Source: Salipiger sp. H15 (GTDB lineage Bacteria; Pseudomonadota; Alphaproteobacteria; Rhodobacterales; Rhodobacteraceae). Taken from it: 64,000 bases of DNA. Made by a program: the position numbers and the translations under genes. The notes under the pieces are model-generated. The model was not told the origin of the DNA. It saw only the letters and a program-made list of their open reading frames with translations, and made no database searches. The stretch is taken from the NCBI RefSeq assembly GCF_040409955.1, contig NZ_CP123384.1, positions 868,001-932,000 on the forward strand, written 5' to 3'. Of this stretch, positions 56,530 through 64,000 are shown in pieces (position 1 is the stretch's first letter; every line of letters begins with the position of its first letter).

Positions 56530-56750
56530 GTTCACCTCTGAGAACAATTTTTGACATTTTTGCGGCAACATGTCCAACGCCCTGCCATGCACCGGCGGAA
56601 ACACACTGTGGACCCCAGGCCGACAGTTTGGCGGATATCCGCGCGAGCCACTTGAAAGAATTGTGATTCCAACGCGGGTGGCTTTGCGGTAAAATCCCTG
56701 TCAACAAAAGGCAAAAAACTTCCATAAGAGCAGAAAAAAGCGAGAGGCAG

Positions 56751-57347
56751 ATGAGCAGATGGCTTCGCGCGGCGACGCTGGTCTTGTTGGCGGCGTCCTG
56801 CGGTGGCGGCGGTGCAGGCCGCGCCCCCAATGACCTAGAGGACGCATGCGCCATCATCCGTGAGCGCCCACAGTACATCCGCGCCTTCCGCGCGGCGGAA
56901 CGCAAGTGGGGGGTTCCCGTCCACGTGCAGATGGCGACGATCTACCAGGAGAGCAAGTTCATCTCGGATGCGCGCACGCCCTTCCGGTACGCGCTCGGGG
57001 TGATTCCCTACGGCCGGCAGAGTTCGGCCTTCGGTTACAGCCAGGCGCTCGACGGCACCTGGGACGAGTATCTCAAGGAGACCGGGCGCTGGCGCGCCGA
57101 CCGCGACGACATCAGCGACGCGGCGGATTTCATGGGCTGGTACATGGCCGGCAGCCGCGACCGGCTGGGAATCAGCCTGCGCGACGCGCGCAACCAGTAC
57201 CTCGCCTACCACGAGGGCCGCGGCGGCTATTCGCGCGGCACCTACAACGGCAAGTCCTGGCTGCTACGCGTGGCCGAGGACGTGGGCAACCGCGCCGTGG
57301 TCTACGAGGTGCAGCTGGAGAATTGCCGGCAGGCGCGCCGCTGGTGA
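56751..57347 (+). CDS. Lytic transglycosylase SLT-domain lipoprotein
   Basis: 198 residues. Lipoprotein-type signal MSRWLRAATLVLLAASC with the cysteine at 17, then an SLT domain: catalytic E67 in MATIYQESKF, SSAFGYSQALDGTWDEYL and QYLAYHEGRGGYSRG. It cleaves peptidoglycan glycan strands from the periplasmic side of the outer membrane. It is shorter than MltC or Slt and related to the transglycosylase SLT proteins common in Rhodobacterales. Confidence 0.88.
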   Translation: MSRWLRAATLVLLAASCGGGGAGRAPNDLEDACAIIRERPQYIRAFRAAERKWGVPVHVQMATIYQESKFISDARTPFRYALGVIPYGRQSSAFGYSQALDGTWDEYLKETGRWRADRDDISDAADFMGWYMAGSRDRLGISLRDARNQYLAYHEGRGGYSRGTYNGKSWLLRVAEDVGNRAVVYEVQLENCRQARRW

Positions 57348-57358
57348 CCCCCTGACGG

Positions 57359-57402
57359 AAAAAGGCAGAAGGCCGGGCAGATCGCCCGGCCTTCGCCTTT
57401 TA
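57359..57402. terminator. Bidirectional terminator between the transglycosylase and lolA genes
   Basis: The inner stem AAGGCCGGGC / GCCCGGCCTT is extended by an outer AAAGGC / GCCTTT pair, with T- and A-runs on each side. The flanking genes are convergent. Confidence 0.82.
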
Positions 57403-57418
57403 GGCTCCCCCTGCGGGC

Positions 57419-58000
57419 TCATTTCACGTTGTTCACGTCGAAGATCGAGTTCGGCAGCGAGGCATTGTCCAGCGCCCCCAGCACCACCGTGGTCTTCGAG
57501 CCGTTGCCGTCGGTGATCACCCACTGGCGCAGCTGCACCGGGTTGCCGGTGAACTTCATCTGGATCGAGCCGCGGTCGGGATGCTCGGGATCCTGCGCGG
57601 TCACCGTGGTGGCGGTGCCGTCGTAGCCGTGCCCGGTCACCATGCCGGCGCGGCCGAGGTTCACGTTCTGCGCCAAGATGATCGAGAGCGGCGTCTGGCT
57701 CAGCGGGTAGGTCTCGGGCTGGCCGCCCAGCTTCTTGTCGAAGACGTAGACCGCCCCCGCCCAGGCCAGCACCAGCGCCTGGTCCGGCGGGTTGTACTCG
57801 AAGCGCACCTTGCCCGGACGCTTGATCGAGATCGTGCCGGTCGAGATAGAGCCGTCGTTGTTGATCTGGGTGAACTGGCCCTTCGCCGACTGGATCGAGT
57901 TCAGGTACTGGGACACCTCGCCCAGCGAGAGCTTCTGCGCCGCGGCCGGCAGCGTGGTGAGCACAAGCGCCGTGAGCGCGGCGATGAGAGTGCGGATCAT
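57419..58000 (-). CDS. lolA: Outer-membrane lipoprotein carrier protein LolA
   Basis: 193 residues. Signal peptide MIRTLIAALTALVLTTLPAAA, then KLSLGEVSQYLNSIQSAKGQFTQINNDGSISTGTISIKRPGKVRFEYNPP, the LolA core, and a C-terminal VVLGALDNASLPNSIFDV. It ferries lipoproteins across the periplasm from LolCDE to the outer membrane. It follows ftsK on the same strand, as in other alphaproteobacteria, but with a terminator and a 297-bp gap, so it likely has its own promoter. Confidence 0.93.
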   Translation of the reverse strand: MIRTLIAALTALVLTTLPAAAQKLSLGEVSQYLNSIQSAKGQFTQINNDGSISTGTISIKRPGKVRFEYNPPDQALVLAWAGAVYVFDKKLGGQPETYPLSQTPLSIILAQNVNLGRAGMVTGHGYDGTATTVTAQDPEHPDRGSIQMKFTGNPVQLRQWVITDGNGSKTTVVLGALDNASLPNSIFDVNNVK

Positions 58001-58204
58001 AGGTTTCGGTCCTTCTGCTCGGGATCTGCCGATCTGTCGCATGCCGCGCCGCGGATATGCGATAGCAGGCAGGCGTCGATGCCTATCTAGGGCAGCCCGC
58101 GGCCCGATCAAAGCCCCGGCGCGCCACGGGCGGCGTGGCTCCGCCCAGAACCCGCGCGCCGCCCCCTCCGCCACGGGCGGCTTCCGCAAGGACATTCCGA
58201 CACG

Positions 58205-58242
58205 AAAGAAAAGCCCGGGAGCGCGCACTCCCGGGCTTCTTC
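58205..58242 (-). terminator. Terminator after ftsK
   Basis: The stem AAGCCCGGGAG / CTCCCGGGCTT is followed on the minus strand by TTTCTTTC. It is adjacent to a dispersed extragenic element. Confidence 0.8.
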
Positions 58243-58266
58243 TCTTTTCAAATACGCCCGCCCGGC
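58236..58266. repeat. Dispersed extragenic element, CGTATTT-type
   Basis: On the minus strand: CCGGGCGGGCGTATTTGAAA followed by AGAGAAGAAGCCC. It matches the cores near 6355 and 25719. Here its GC arm partly overlaps the ftsK terminator. Confidence 0.7.
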
Positions 58267-58297
58267 ACCTGCCAGAAGCGCGGCGCGGGGATGGGGC

Positions 58298-61200
58298 TCA
58301 CTGCTCGGGAACGAGGATCTCGCGCTTGCCGACGTGGTTCGCGGGCGAGACAACGCCCTCTTCCTCCATCTGCTCCACGAGCCGGGCGGCCTTGTTGTAG
58401 CCGATGCCGAGCTTGCGCTGGATGTAGGAGGTCGAGCACTTGCGGTCCTTGATCACGATCGCGACGGCCTGGTCGTAGAGCGCGTCCTCGCCCTCGGTGT
58501 TGCCGCCGGTGTTGAGGCCCAGCACCGCGTCGATGTTCTCGGCCTTCTCGTCATCCGGTCCCTGCACCACGCCCGACACGTATTCCGGCGGACCGAAGGC
58601 CTTGAGGTGGTTCACCACCTCCTCGACCTCCTCGTCGGACACGAAGGGACCGTGGCAGCGGGTGATCTTGGCGCCGCCGGCCATGTAGAGCATGTCGCCC
58701 ATGCCGAGCAGCTGCTCCGCGCCCATCTCGCCGAGAATGGTGCGGCTGTCGATCTTCGAGGTCACCTGGAAGGAGATCCGGGTGGGGAAGTTGGCCTTGA
58801 TCGTGCCGGTGATCACGTCCACCGAGGGACGCTGCGTCGCCATGATGAGGTGAATGCCCGAGGCCCGCGCCATCTGCGCGAGGCGCTGGATGCAGGCCTC
58901 GATCTCCTTGCCCGCGACCATCATCAGGTCGGCCATCTCGTCGACGATGACGACGATGTAGGGCATCCGGCGCGGCTCGAACTCCTCGGTCTCGAACACC
59001 GGCTCGCCGGTCTCGTCGTCGAAGCCGGTCTGGACGGTGCGCTTGAACATCTCGCCCTTCTTCAGCGCCTCGGCGACGCGGCCGTTGTAGCCGTCGATGT
59101 TCCGCACGCCCATCTTGGACATCTTGCGGTAGCGGTCCTCCATCTCGCCCACGACCCACTTCAGCGCCACGACGGCCTTCTTGGGATCGGTGACGACGGG
59201 GGAGAGCAGGTGCGGGATGCCGTCGTAGACGCTGAGTTCCAGCATCTTCGGGTCGATCATCACCAGCCGCAGGTCCTCGGGGGTGAGCTTGTAGAGCAGC
59301 GACAGGATCATCGTGTTGATCGCCACCGACTTGCCCGAGCCGGTGGTGCCGGCGATCAGCAGGTGGGGCATCTTGGCGAGGTTGGCGACCACGGGATCGC
59401 CGCCGATGTCCTTGCCGAGCGCCAGCGGCAGGCGCTGGGTGCCGTTGTCATAGTCGCGGCTCGAGAGGATCTCGCGGAACGAGACCATCTCGCGCTTGTC
59501 GTTCGGGAGTTCGATGCCGATCACCGAGCGGCCCGGCACGGTCGAGACGCGCGCCGAGAGCGCCGACATCGAGCGCGCGATGTCGTCGGCGAGGCCGATC
59601 ACCCGGCTGGCCTTGAGGCCCGGGGCGGGCTCGAGCTCGTACATGGTGACCACGGGGCCGGGGCGGACCGAGACGATCTCGCCCTTCACGCCGTAATCGT
59701 CGAGCACCGATTCCAGCATCCGCGCGTTCTCTTCCAGCGCCTCGTCCGAAAGCACGTGTCGCTCGATGTTGTCGGCGCTGGCCAGCAGGTGCAGCGGCGG
59801 CAGCTCGTAGTCGATGGCGCGGTGGTCGAAGCCGAGCGACGGCTGCGCCTCGGCCTGGGCGCGGCGCGACGGCTGCATCACCCGCGGCTCGGGCTTCTGC
59901 ACGACCTTGCGGGGCTGCGCGACGGGGATCGCCGGGCGCGCCATGCCGCCGTGGCCCCCTTCGGCCGACCAGCTCTGCACGTCGTAGCCGTCGTCCTCGT
60001 CGTCGATGTCGAAATCGCCGCCCACGTCCTCGCCGTAGCCGGCGTCGCGGTATTCGTCCTCGCCGTAGCCGTCGTCGGAATAGTCGTCCGCGGCGTAGTC
60101 ATCCTCGACGTAGTCATCCTCGGCGTAAGCGTCCTCGGCATAGGCCTGCACGGCGGGCGCCGGGCTTGCGTGGCGCGTCGCGGTGAGGACGGGCTGGGCG
60201 CGGTAGGCGGCGGGGGCCGCCGGAGCCGGCTCGTCGCCGTAATCGCCGTAATCGTCGAAGTCGCGGAAATCGTCGAAGCCCTGCGCCGCGGCATAGGGAT
60301 CCTCGGCATGGGTGAAGGGCGCGGGGCCCGAGCTCCGGCCATGGCCCTGGTGCACCGAGGGCGCGGGCATGTGCTCGGGCGCGGGCGGCACGGCGCGCGA
60401 TCCCGGCACCGCGGCGCGGGTGGCGGTGAGCGGCGGCTCGGGCGGCAGCGCCTGCGCCGCCTGGGCAGCGGTCAGCGGCGGCTCGGCGCGCAGGAGCTGC
60501 GTCGGCTTGTAGATCAGCGGCGCCGGACCACGGCCGCGACCCTTGGTCAGCGGCTTGCTGGGGTCCTCGGTGCGGCTGGCGCTGCCGAACGAGGGGATGG
60601 CGGGGCGTTTGCGGCTCTTCACCGCGTGGGCGATCTTGGCGCGGATCCGGTCCTCGCCGTTGTCGGGTTCGATCGGCAAGAGCTCGACCTCGTCGTCATA
60701 ATTTTCGGGTTCGGGTTCAGGCTCGGCGCGGCGGGTGATGCGGGCCAGCAGGCCCGGCTTCTTCACCGGCTCGGGCGCGGGGCGCGGAATCGGCGTCGGG
60801 GCGGGCGCGTGCACGGGGGCCGCGGCCTGCTCCCAGGCCTGCATCTGCGCGTAGGCATAGGCGTCGTCCTCGTCGAGCAGCTCGGGCTCTTCAGGCTCCA
60901 GTTCGAGCGGCGGCGGCGCGGCGCGACGCACCCGCGAGACCTGCGGCGCGGCATGGACGGCGGGCGCGGCCACAGGAGCGGCAACCGGGCGCCGGATCGG
61001 CGGCTCGGGCGCGTAGTGGTGCTGCGGCTCCTCGTAGTCGTAGTCGTCTTCCGCCTCGGTGTCGCCGTAGCGGGTGTTGGCCCAGGCCTCGGCCTCGGCG
61101 GCCTCCTCGGCGCGGCGGGCGCGGCGATCGGAATGCGCCGCCTGCGCCTTCTGCGCGGCGGCCATGGCGCCCCCCGCGCCGCGGCCCAGCACCGACAGCA

Positions 61201-61822
61201 GCGAGGCGTAGGACATGATCAACCCGACCAGCAGGAAGCGCGACACGCCCTGCAGCTCGGGCTTGGTGAAGCCGAGCACGAAGGCCCCCATCGCCAAGAG
61301 CCCGCCGCCCAGCAGCACGGTCAGCAGTTTCAGCCCGAAGCCAGCGCTCAGCGGCAGGATGCCGAGCGCCGTGCCCATCATCATGTCGCCGAAGAGCCCG
61401 CCAAGGCCGAAGCTGTGGGTCCATTCCGGCCCGGTGGTGAGCCCGGCGGCATAGACCGAGGCGAGCGCGATCCAGATCGGGGCGAAGACGACGCGCGAGA
61501 CGGCGCGCTCGTCGCCGCGGTGCAGGGCAAAGCGCACGCCCCAGACCAGCAGCACCAGCGCGAGGCCCCAGCTGCCGAGCCCGACGATCATGAACAGCGG
61601 CGCGGCGATCGAGGCGCCGAGCCGCCCGAGCCAGTTCTGCACCGGCGCGTCGGTGGCCGAGAGCCACGACGGATCGTCCGGCGTGTAGGAGCCGATCATC
61701 GCCGCCGCCAAGAGGCCGAGGAAAATCAGGGCGATGCCGCCCAGCTCCCTGCCCCGCTTTTCGATCGCGGCCTGCATGTTGCTGTCGAAGAGCGGGTCAC
61801 GCCCCTTCACCTGATATGCCAT
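58298..61822 (-). CDS. ftsK: DNA translocase FtsK
   Basis: 1174 residues. N-terminal residues 20-230 hold four or five membrane segments ([25 protein letters not shown] opening). A long low-complexity linker (about 230-640) contains an acidic tyrosine-rich stretch near residues 555-610. The motor domain has Walker [16 protein letters not shown] near residue 826 and Walker [16 protein letters not shown]. The C-terminal gamma domain ([30 protein letters not shown]) reads KOPS sites. It pumps chromosome ends through the septum for dif resolution. Confidence 0.96.
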   Translation of the reverse strand: MAYQVKGRDPLFDSNMQAAIEKRGRELGGIALIFLGLLAAAMIGSYTPDDPSWLSATDAPVQNWLGRLGASIAAPLFMIVGLGSWGLALVLLVWGVRFALHRGDERAVSRVVFAPIWIALASVYAAGLTTGPEWTHSFGLGGLFGDMMMGTALGILPLSAGFGLKLLTVLLGGGLLAMGAFVLGFTKPELQGVSRFLLVGLIMSYASLLSVLGRGAGGAMAAAQKAQAAHSDRRARRAEEAAEAEAWANTRYGDTEAEDDYDYEEPQHHYAPEPPIRRPVAAPVAAPAVHAAPQVSRVRRAAPPPLELEPEEPELLDEDDAYAYAQMQAWEQAAAPVHAPAPTPIPRPAPEPVKKPGLLARITRRAEPEPEPENYDDEVELLPIEPDNGEDRIRAKIAHAVKSRKRPAIPSFGSASRTEDPSKPLTKGRGRGPAPLIYKPTQLLRAEPPLTAAQAAQALPPEPPLTATRAAVPGSRAVPPAPEHMPAPSVHQGHGRSSGPAPFTHAEDPYAAAQGFDDFRDFDDYGDYGDEPAPAAPAAYRAQPVLTATRHASPAPAVQAYAEDAYAEDDYVEDDYAADDYSDDGYGEDEYRDAGYGEDVGGDFDIDDEDDGYDVQSWSAEGGHGGMARPAIPVAQPRKVVQKPEPRVMQPSRRAQAEAQPSLGFDHRAIDYELPPLHLLASADNIERHVLSDEALEENARMLESVLDDYGVKGEIVSVRPGPVVTMYELEPAPGLKASRVIGLADDIARSMSALSARVSTVPGRSVIGIELPNDKREMVSFREILSSRDYDNGTQRLPLALGKDIGGDPVVANLAKMPHLLIAGTTGSGKSVAINTMILSLLYKLTPEDLRLVMIDPKMLELSVYDGIPHLLSPVVTDPKKAVVALKWVVGEMEDRYRKMSKMGVRNIDGYNGRVAEALKKGEMFKRTVQTGFDDETGEPVFETEEFEPRRMPYIVVIVDEMADLMMVAGKEIEACIQRLAQMARASGIHLIMATQRPSVDVITGTIKANFPTRISFQVTSKIDSRTILGEMGAEQLLGMGDMLYMAGGAKITRCHGPFVSDEEVEEVVNHLKAFGPPEYVSGVVQGPDDEKAENIDAVLGLNTGGNTEGEDALYDQAVAIVIKDRKCSTSYIQRKLGIGYNKAARLVEQMEEEGVVSPANHVGKREILVPEQ

Positions 61823-61843
61823 CGCTCGCCTCGTCGTTTTTTC

Positions 61844-63025
61844 TTATTGCCCGTACAGGCAGTCCCGGATCCGGGTCAGCCCCCGTTCGGTTTCCTCGCG
61901 GGATGCCACGAGAGCCACCCTGAGGAACCCCTTCCCCGGATTCCCCGCCTCGGTATCGCGCGAGAGGTACGCGCCCGGCAGCACGCGCACGCCGGTCTCC
62001 TTCCAGAGCTTCAGCGCCGCGTCCTCGCCATCCTCGACCGGCAGCCAGAGGAAGAACCCGGCGCGCGGCGGCATGTAGCCCGGCACGTTGCCGAAGATGC
62101 GGTCCGCCAGCTCGAACTTCTCGAGGTAGAGCGCGCGGTTCTCCTCGACATGCGCCTCGTCCGCCCAGACGCGTTCCGAGACGCGCTGGATGGGCAGCGG
62201 CAGCGGCGCGCCGGCAAAGGACTTGTGCTGCTTGATCCGGCGCAGGCTCTCGGGCCCGCCCGCCACGAAGCCCGAGCGCAGCCCGGGCAGGTTCGAGCGT
62301 TTCGAGAGCGAGTGGAAGATCACCACGCGCTCGGGATCCGCACCCATCTCGGTCGCCACCTGCAGCGCGCCCACCGGGGCCTCGCCACGGTAGATCTCGG
62401 AGTAGCACTCGTCCGCGAGGATCTGGAAATCATGCTTCTCGCCAAGCGCGATCAGCGTCTCCCAGTAGGCGCGGTCCGCCACGGCGCCCTGCGGGTTGGC
62501 GGGCGAGCAGAGGTAGACCAGCGCGGTGCGTGCCAGCAGCTCCTCGGGCAGGCCCGCGAGATCGGGCAGGTGGCCATTCTCGGGCGTGGCGTTCACGTAG
62601 ACCGGCTCGGCGCCGACCGAGAGCGTGGCGACCGCGTAGACCTGGTAGAAGGGGTTGGGCATCAGCACCACCGGCTGCTGCCCGTTCTTGGTCTCGGGGC
62701 AGAGCGCCATCGCGGCGTTGTAGAGCCCCTCGCGGGTGCCGTTGACCGTGGCGATCTGGGTGTCGGGATCGACGCTCACGCCGTAGCGGCGCCCGATCCA
62801 GCCGGCGATCGCCTCGCGCAGTTCCAGCGTGCCCTCGTTGGGCGGGTATTTGCCGAGCTCGTGGACATGCGCCGCCAGCACCTCTCCGACGAAGGCCGGG
62901 AAGGGATGCTTGGGCTCGCCGATGGTCATGTGGATGACCTCGCCGCCCGGCTCGAAGGAATCGAGCAGCGCCCGCAGGCGCGGAAACGCGTAAGCCGGAA
63001 GGTTCGAAAACCGTTCGGGGAACAT
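61844..63025 (-). CDS. Class I/II aminotransferase, DapC-like
   Basis: 393 residues. Fold type I aminotransferase: VIHMTIGEPKHPFPAF, GKYPPNEGTLELREAIAGW, NPFYQVYAVA, YLCSPANPQGAV, LADECYSEIY and the PLP lysine in HSLSKRSNLPGLRSGFVAG. The sequence resembles the succinyldiaminopimelate transaminase group, which would place it in lysine/peptidoglycan precursor synthesis. Start at 63025 gives the family N-terminus. Located 21 bp upstream of ftsK on the same strand, a conserved alphaproteobacterial pairing. Confidence 0.87.
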   Translation of the reverse strand: MFPERFSNLPAYAFPRLRALLDSFEPGGEVIHMTIGEPKHPFPAFVGEVLAAHVHELGKYPPNEGTLELREAIAGWIGRRYGVSVDPDTQIATVNGTREGLYNAAMALCPETKNGQQPVVLMPNPFYQVYAVATLSVGAEPVYVNATPENGHLPDLAGLPEELLARTALVYLCSPANPQGAVADRAYWETLIALGEKHDFQILADECYSEIYRGEAPVGALQVATEMGADPERVVIFHSLSKRSNLPGLRSGFVAGGPESLRRIKQHKSFAGAPLPLPIQRVSERVWADEAHVEENRALYLEKFELADRIFGNVPGYMPPRAGFFLWLPVEDGEDAALKLWKETGVRVLPGAYLSRDTEAGNPGKGFLRVALVASREETERGLTRIRDCLYGQ

Positions 63026-63321
63026 GCCAGTACTGCCTCTGTAAGTCGGGATCGTAAGCGCCCCGTTTTGCCGTGAGGATACGCAAGGCAGCGCGGTTCG
63101 TCTACCGCAACTCCACGCAGCGGATGGGCCGTGGCAGGAATGTCGCAACGCGGCAAAATTTTCGCGCCGCCACGGGAGCGCCAGGATTTCCTTCGACGCC
63201 CCCGAGGGTTAGCGCAGGGCGGCAGGCCGCGCGCAGCCAAGCCCGCAAAGCGCGAATCGCGCCCCTGACGCAGGGGCATCCGGACGGACGCGGACGCTGC
63301 GGAAACGAGCAGGAGAGAGCG

Positions 63322-64000
63322 ATGAAATCCGCCGTCCAGATCGCCCCGAAACCGCTCTTCCTCGGCGCGATGATCGCGTTCGCGGTCTGGCTCGGCTGGG
63401 CGCCGCCGCAGGCGCTCAGCCTCGAGCAGGGGCGCATCCTCGGCATCGTGCTGGTGACGCTGACGCTCTGGTCCACGGCACTGGTGCCGGGCTACCTCGC
63501 GAGCCTGATCTTCTTCACCGCGCTGCTGATGCCCGGGCTGGCCACGCCGGCGGTGGTCTTCTCCGGCTTCACCTCGACCGCGAGCTGGCTGATCATCTCG
63601 GGCTTCGTGATCGGCGAGGCGATCTCCGGCTCGGGCCTTGCCGCCCGGCTGGCCCGGGGCATGGCCCCGGCGCTCACCGGCTCCTACGCGCGGCTGCTGT
63701 CGGGGCTGATGCTGCTGGCCATGGCGCTCGGCTTCGTCATGCCCTCGTCGATGGGCCGCGCCGTGGTGCTGGTGCCGATCGGCATGGCGCTGGCGGACCG
63801 GGCAGGCTTCGCGCGGGGCTCGCGCGGGCGCATCGGCATCGCCGTGGTGCTGGCGACGGGCTGTAACCTGCCGAGCTGCGCGATCCTGCCCTCGAACCTG
63901 CCCAACATGGTGCTGACCGGCGCCGCCGACACGATCCTCGGCGTGCAGCTCGGCTATTTCGAGTACCTCGCCCTGCACTACCCGGTGCTCGGGCTGGTGA
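63322..64000 (+). CDS. SLC13/DASS-type anion permease (3' end cut off)
   Basis: Partial: 226 residues to the right edge, no stop reached. Hydrophobic throughout, with at least five membrane segments (FLGAMIAFAVWLGW, GILGIVLVTLTLWSTALVPGYLASLIFFTALLM) and the family block MPSSMGRAVVLVPIGMALADR, followed by TGCNLPSCAILPSNLPNMVL, resembling the SNT-type ion/substrate motif. Probably a sodium-coupled carboxylate or sulfate importer. AGGAGAGAGCG precedes the ATG at 63322. The 296-bp gap upstream holds no gene but has a half-site TTAGCGC near 63211. Confidence 0.8.
   Translation, partial: MKSAVQIAPKPLFLGAMIAFAVWLGWAPPQALSLEQGRILGIVLVTLTLWSTALVPGYLASLIFFTALLMPGLATPAVVFSGFTSTASWLIISGFVIGEAISGSGLAARLARGMAPALTGSYARLLSGLMLLAMALGFVMPSSMGRAVVLVPIGMALADRAGFARGSRGRIGIAVVLATGCNLPSCAILPSNLPNMVLTGAADTILGVQLGYFEYLALHYPVLGLV

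Noticed and set aside
56530..56750. Heat-shock (sigma-32) promoter for hspQ
   Set aside because: CTTGAA-like sequences exist but I could not pair them with a -10 element at proper spacing in the correct orientation.
58334..63076. Very long plus-strand open frame (1580 codons) opposite ftsK and the aminotransferase
   Set aside because: It is the antisense shadow of two well-supported genes in GC-rich DNA. Its translation is rich in R, H, L and V with no family motifs.
63207..63216. TTAGCGC half-site upstream of the SLC13 permease
   Set aside because: Only one half of the palindrome matches; too weak to call an operator of the pckA/pyk regulator.

Overview
The window is a GC-rich chromosomal segment of an alphaproteobacterium, most likely a Rhodobacterales (Roseobacter-group) marine bacterium. 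Support comes from a pckA / chvI-chvG / hprK / rapZ / PTS-IIA / HPr block, DUF1244, DUF3576, DUF6473-type and phasin genes, an ATP-type PEP carboxykinase, a capsule-export KpsE with the N-terminal extension typical of the group, and heavy GC3 codon use. I see no rRNA, tRNA, CRISPR array, prophage or insertion sequence. About 65 protein genes are supported. The first (glutaredoxin/DoxX-like fusion) and the last (SLC13-type permease) are cut by the window edges.

Layout. 0-5.2 kb: redox membrane protein, FMN reductase, capsule export kpsE-kpsT (no permease gene), Fe-S uracil-DNA glycosylase, SseB-like protein. 5.2-12.1 kb (minus strand): P1-family peptidase, then a tightly coupled operon of two peptide-type ABC permeases, a fused double ATPase, an aldehyde dehydrogenase and an SDR dehydrogenase, with no binding protein. 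12.1-18.3 kb: Nudix hydrolase, orphan phnM, purK and purE, lactate dehydrogenase, YbjN protein, a secreted DUF3859-like protein. 18.3-25.7 kb: pckA facing chvI-chvG-hprK-rapZ-manX-ptsH and an acyltransferase. 25.8-28.4 kb: 3-hydroxybutyryl-CoA dehydrogenase, DUF6473-like protein, phasin. 28.5-35.4 kb: a putrescine-type module (aminotransferase, nitrilase-family amidase, PotF-I-H-G transporter) facing a LuxR-type regulator across a perfect palindrome. 35.4-38.5 kb: GST, Rieske oxygenase, DUF1244, N-formylglutamate amidohydrolase. 38.7-46.4 kb: housekeeping genes (pyk, rpmI-rplT, pheS, holA, lptE, leuS). 46.5-52 kb: glycosyltransferase, DUF3576 lipoprotein, porin, TPR-sulfotransferase, YggS. 52-58 kb: MocR-type regulator, ribF, YcgN, threonine aldolase, hspQ, lytic transglycosylase, lolA. 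58-64 kb: ftsK, aminotransferase, SLC13 permease.

How the parts work together. The central theme is carbon-flow control. Gluconeogenic pckA is next to the ChvG/ChvI and HPr-kinase relay, and glycolytic pyk is 18 kb away. Both carry upstream copies of a CG-centred TTAGCG-type palindrome that looks like the operator of a LacI-family central-carbon regulator: three copies spaced about two helical turns apart at pckA, and one overlapping the probable transcription start of pyk. The second theme is polyamine uptake and deamination under a likely autoregulated LuxR protein.

The most distinctive non-coding feature is a dispersed extragenic element: a GC-rich hairpin next to a CCCGGGATATTT... or CGTATTT... 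core. I find it in seven clear places. One copy has supplied the N-terminus of an ABC ATPase, and one forms a perfect 25-bp inverted repeat. I did not find a clearly new defence or biosynthetic system; the regulatory and repeat observations are the best leads.
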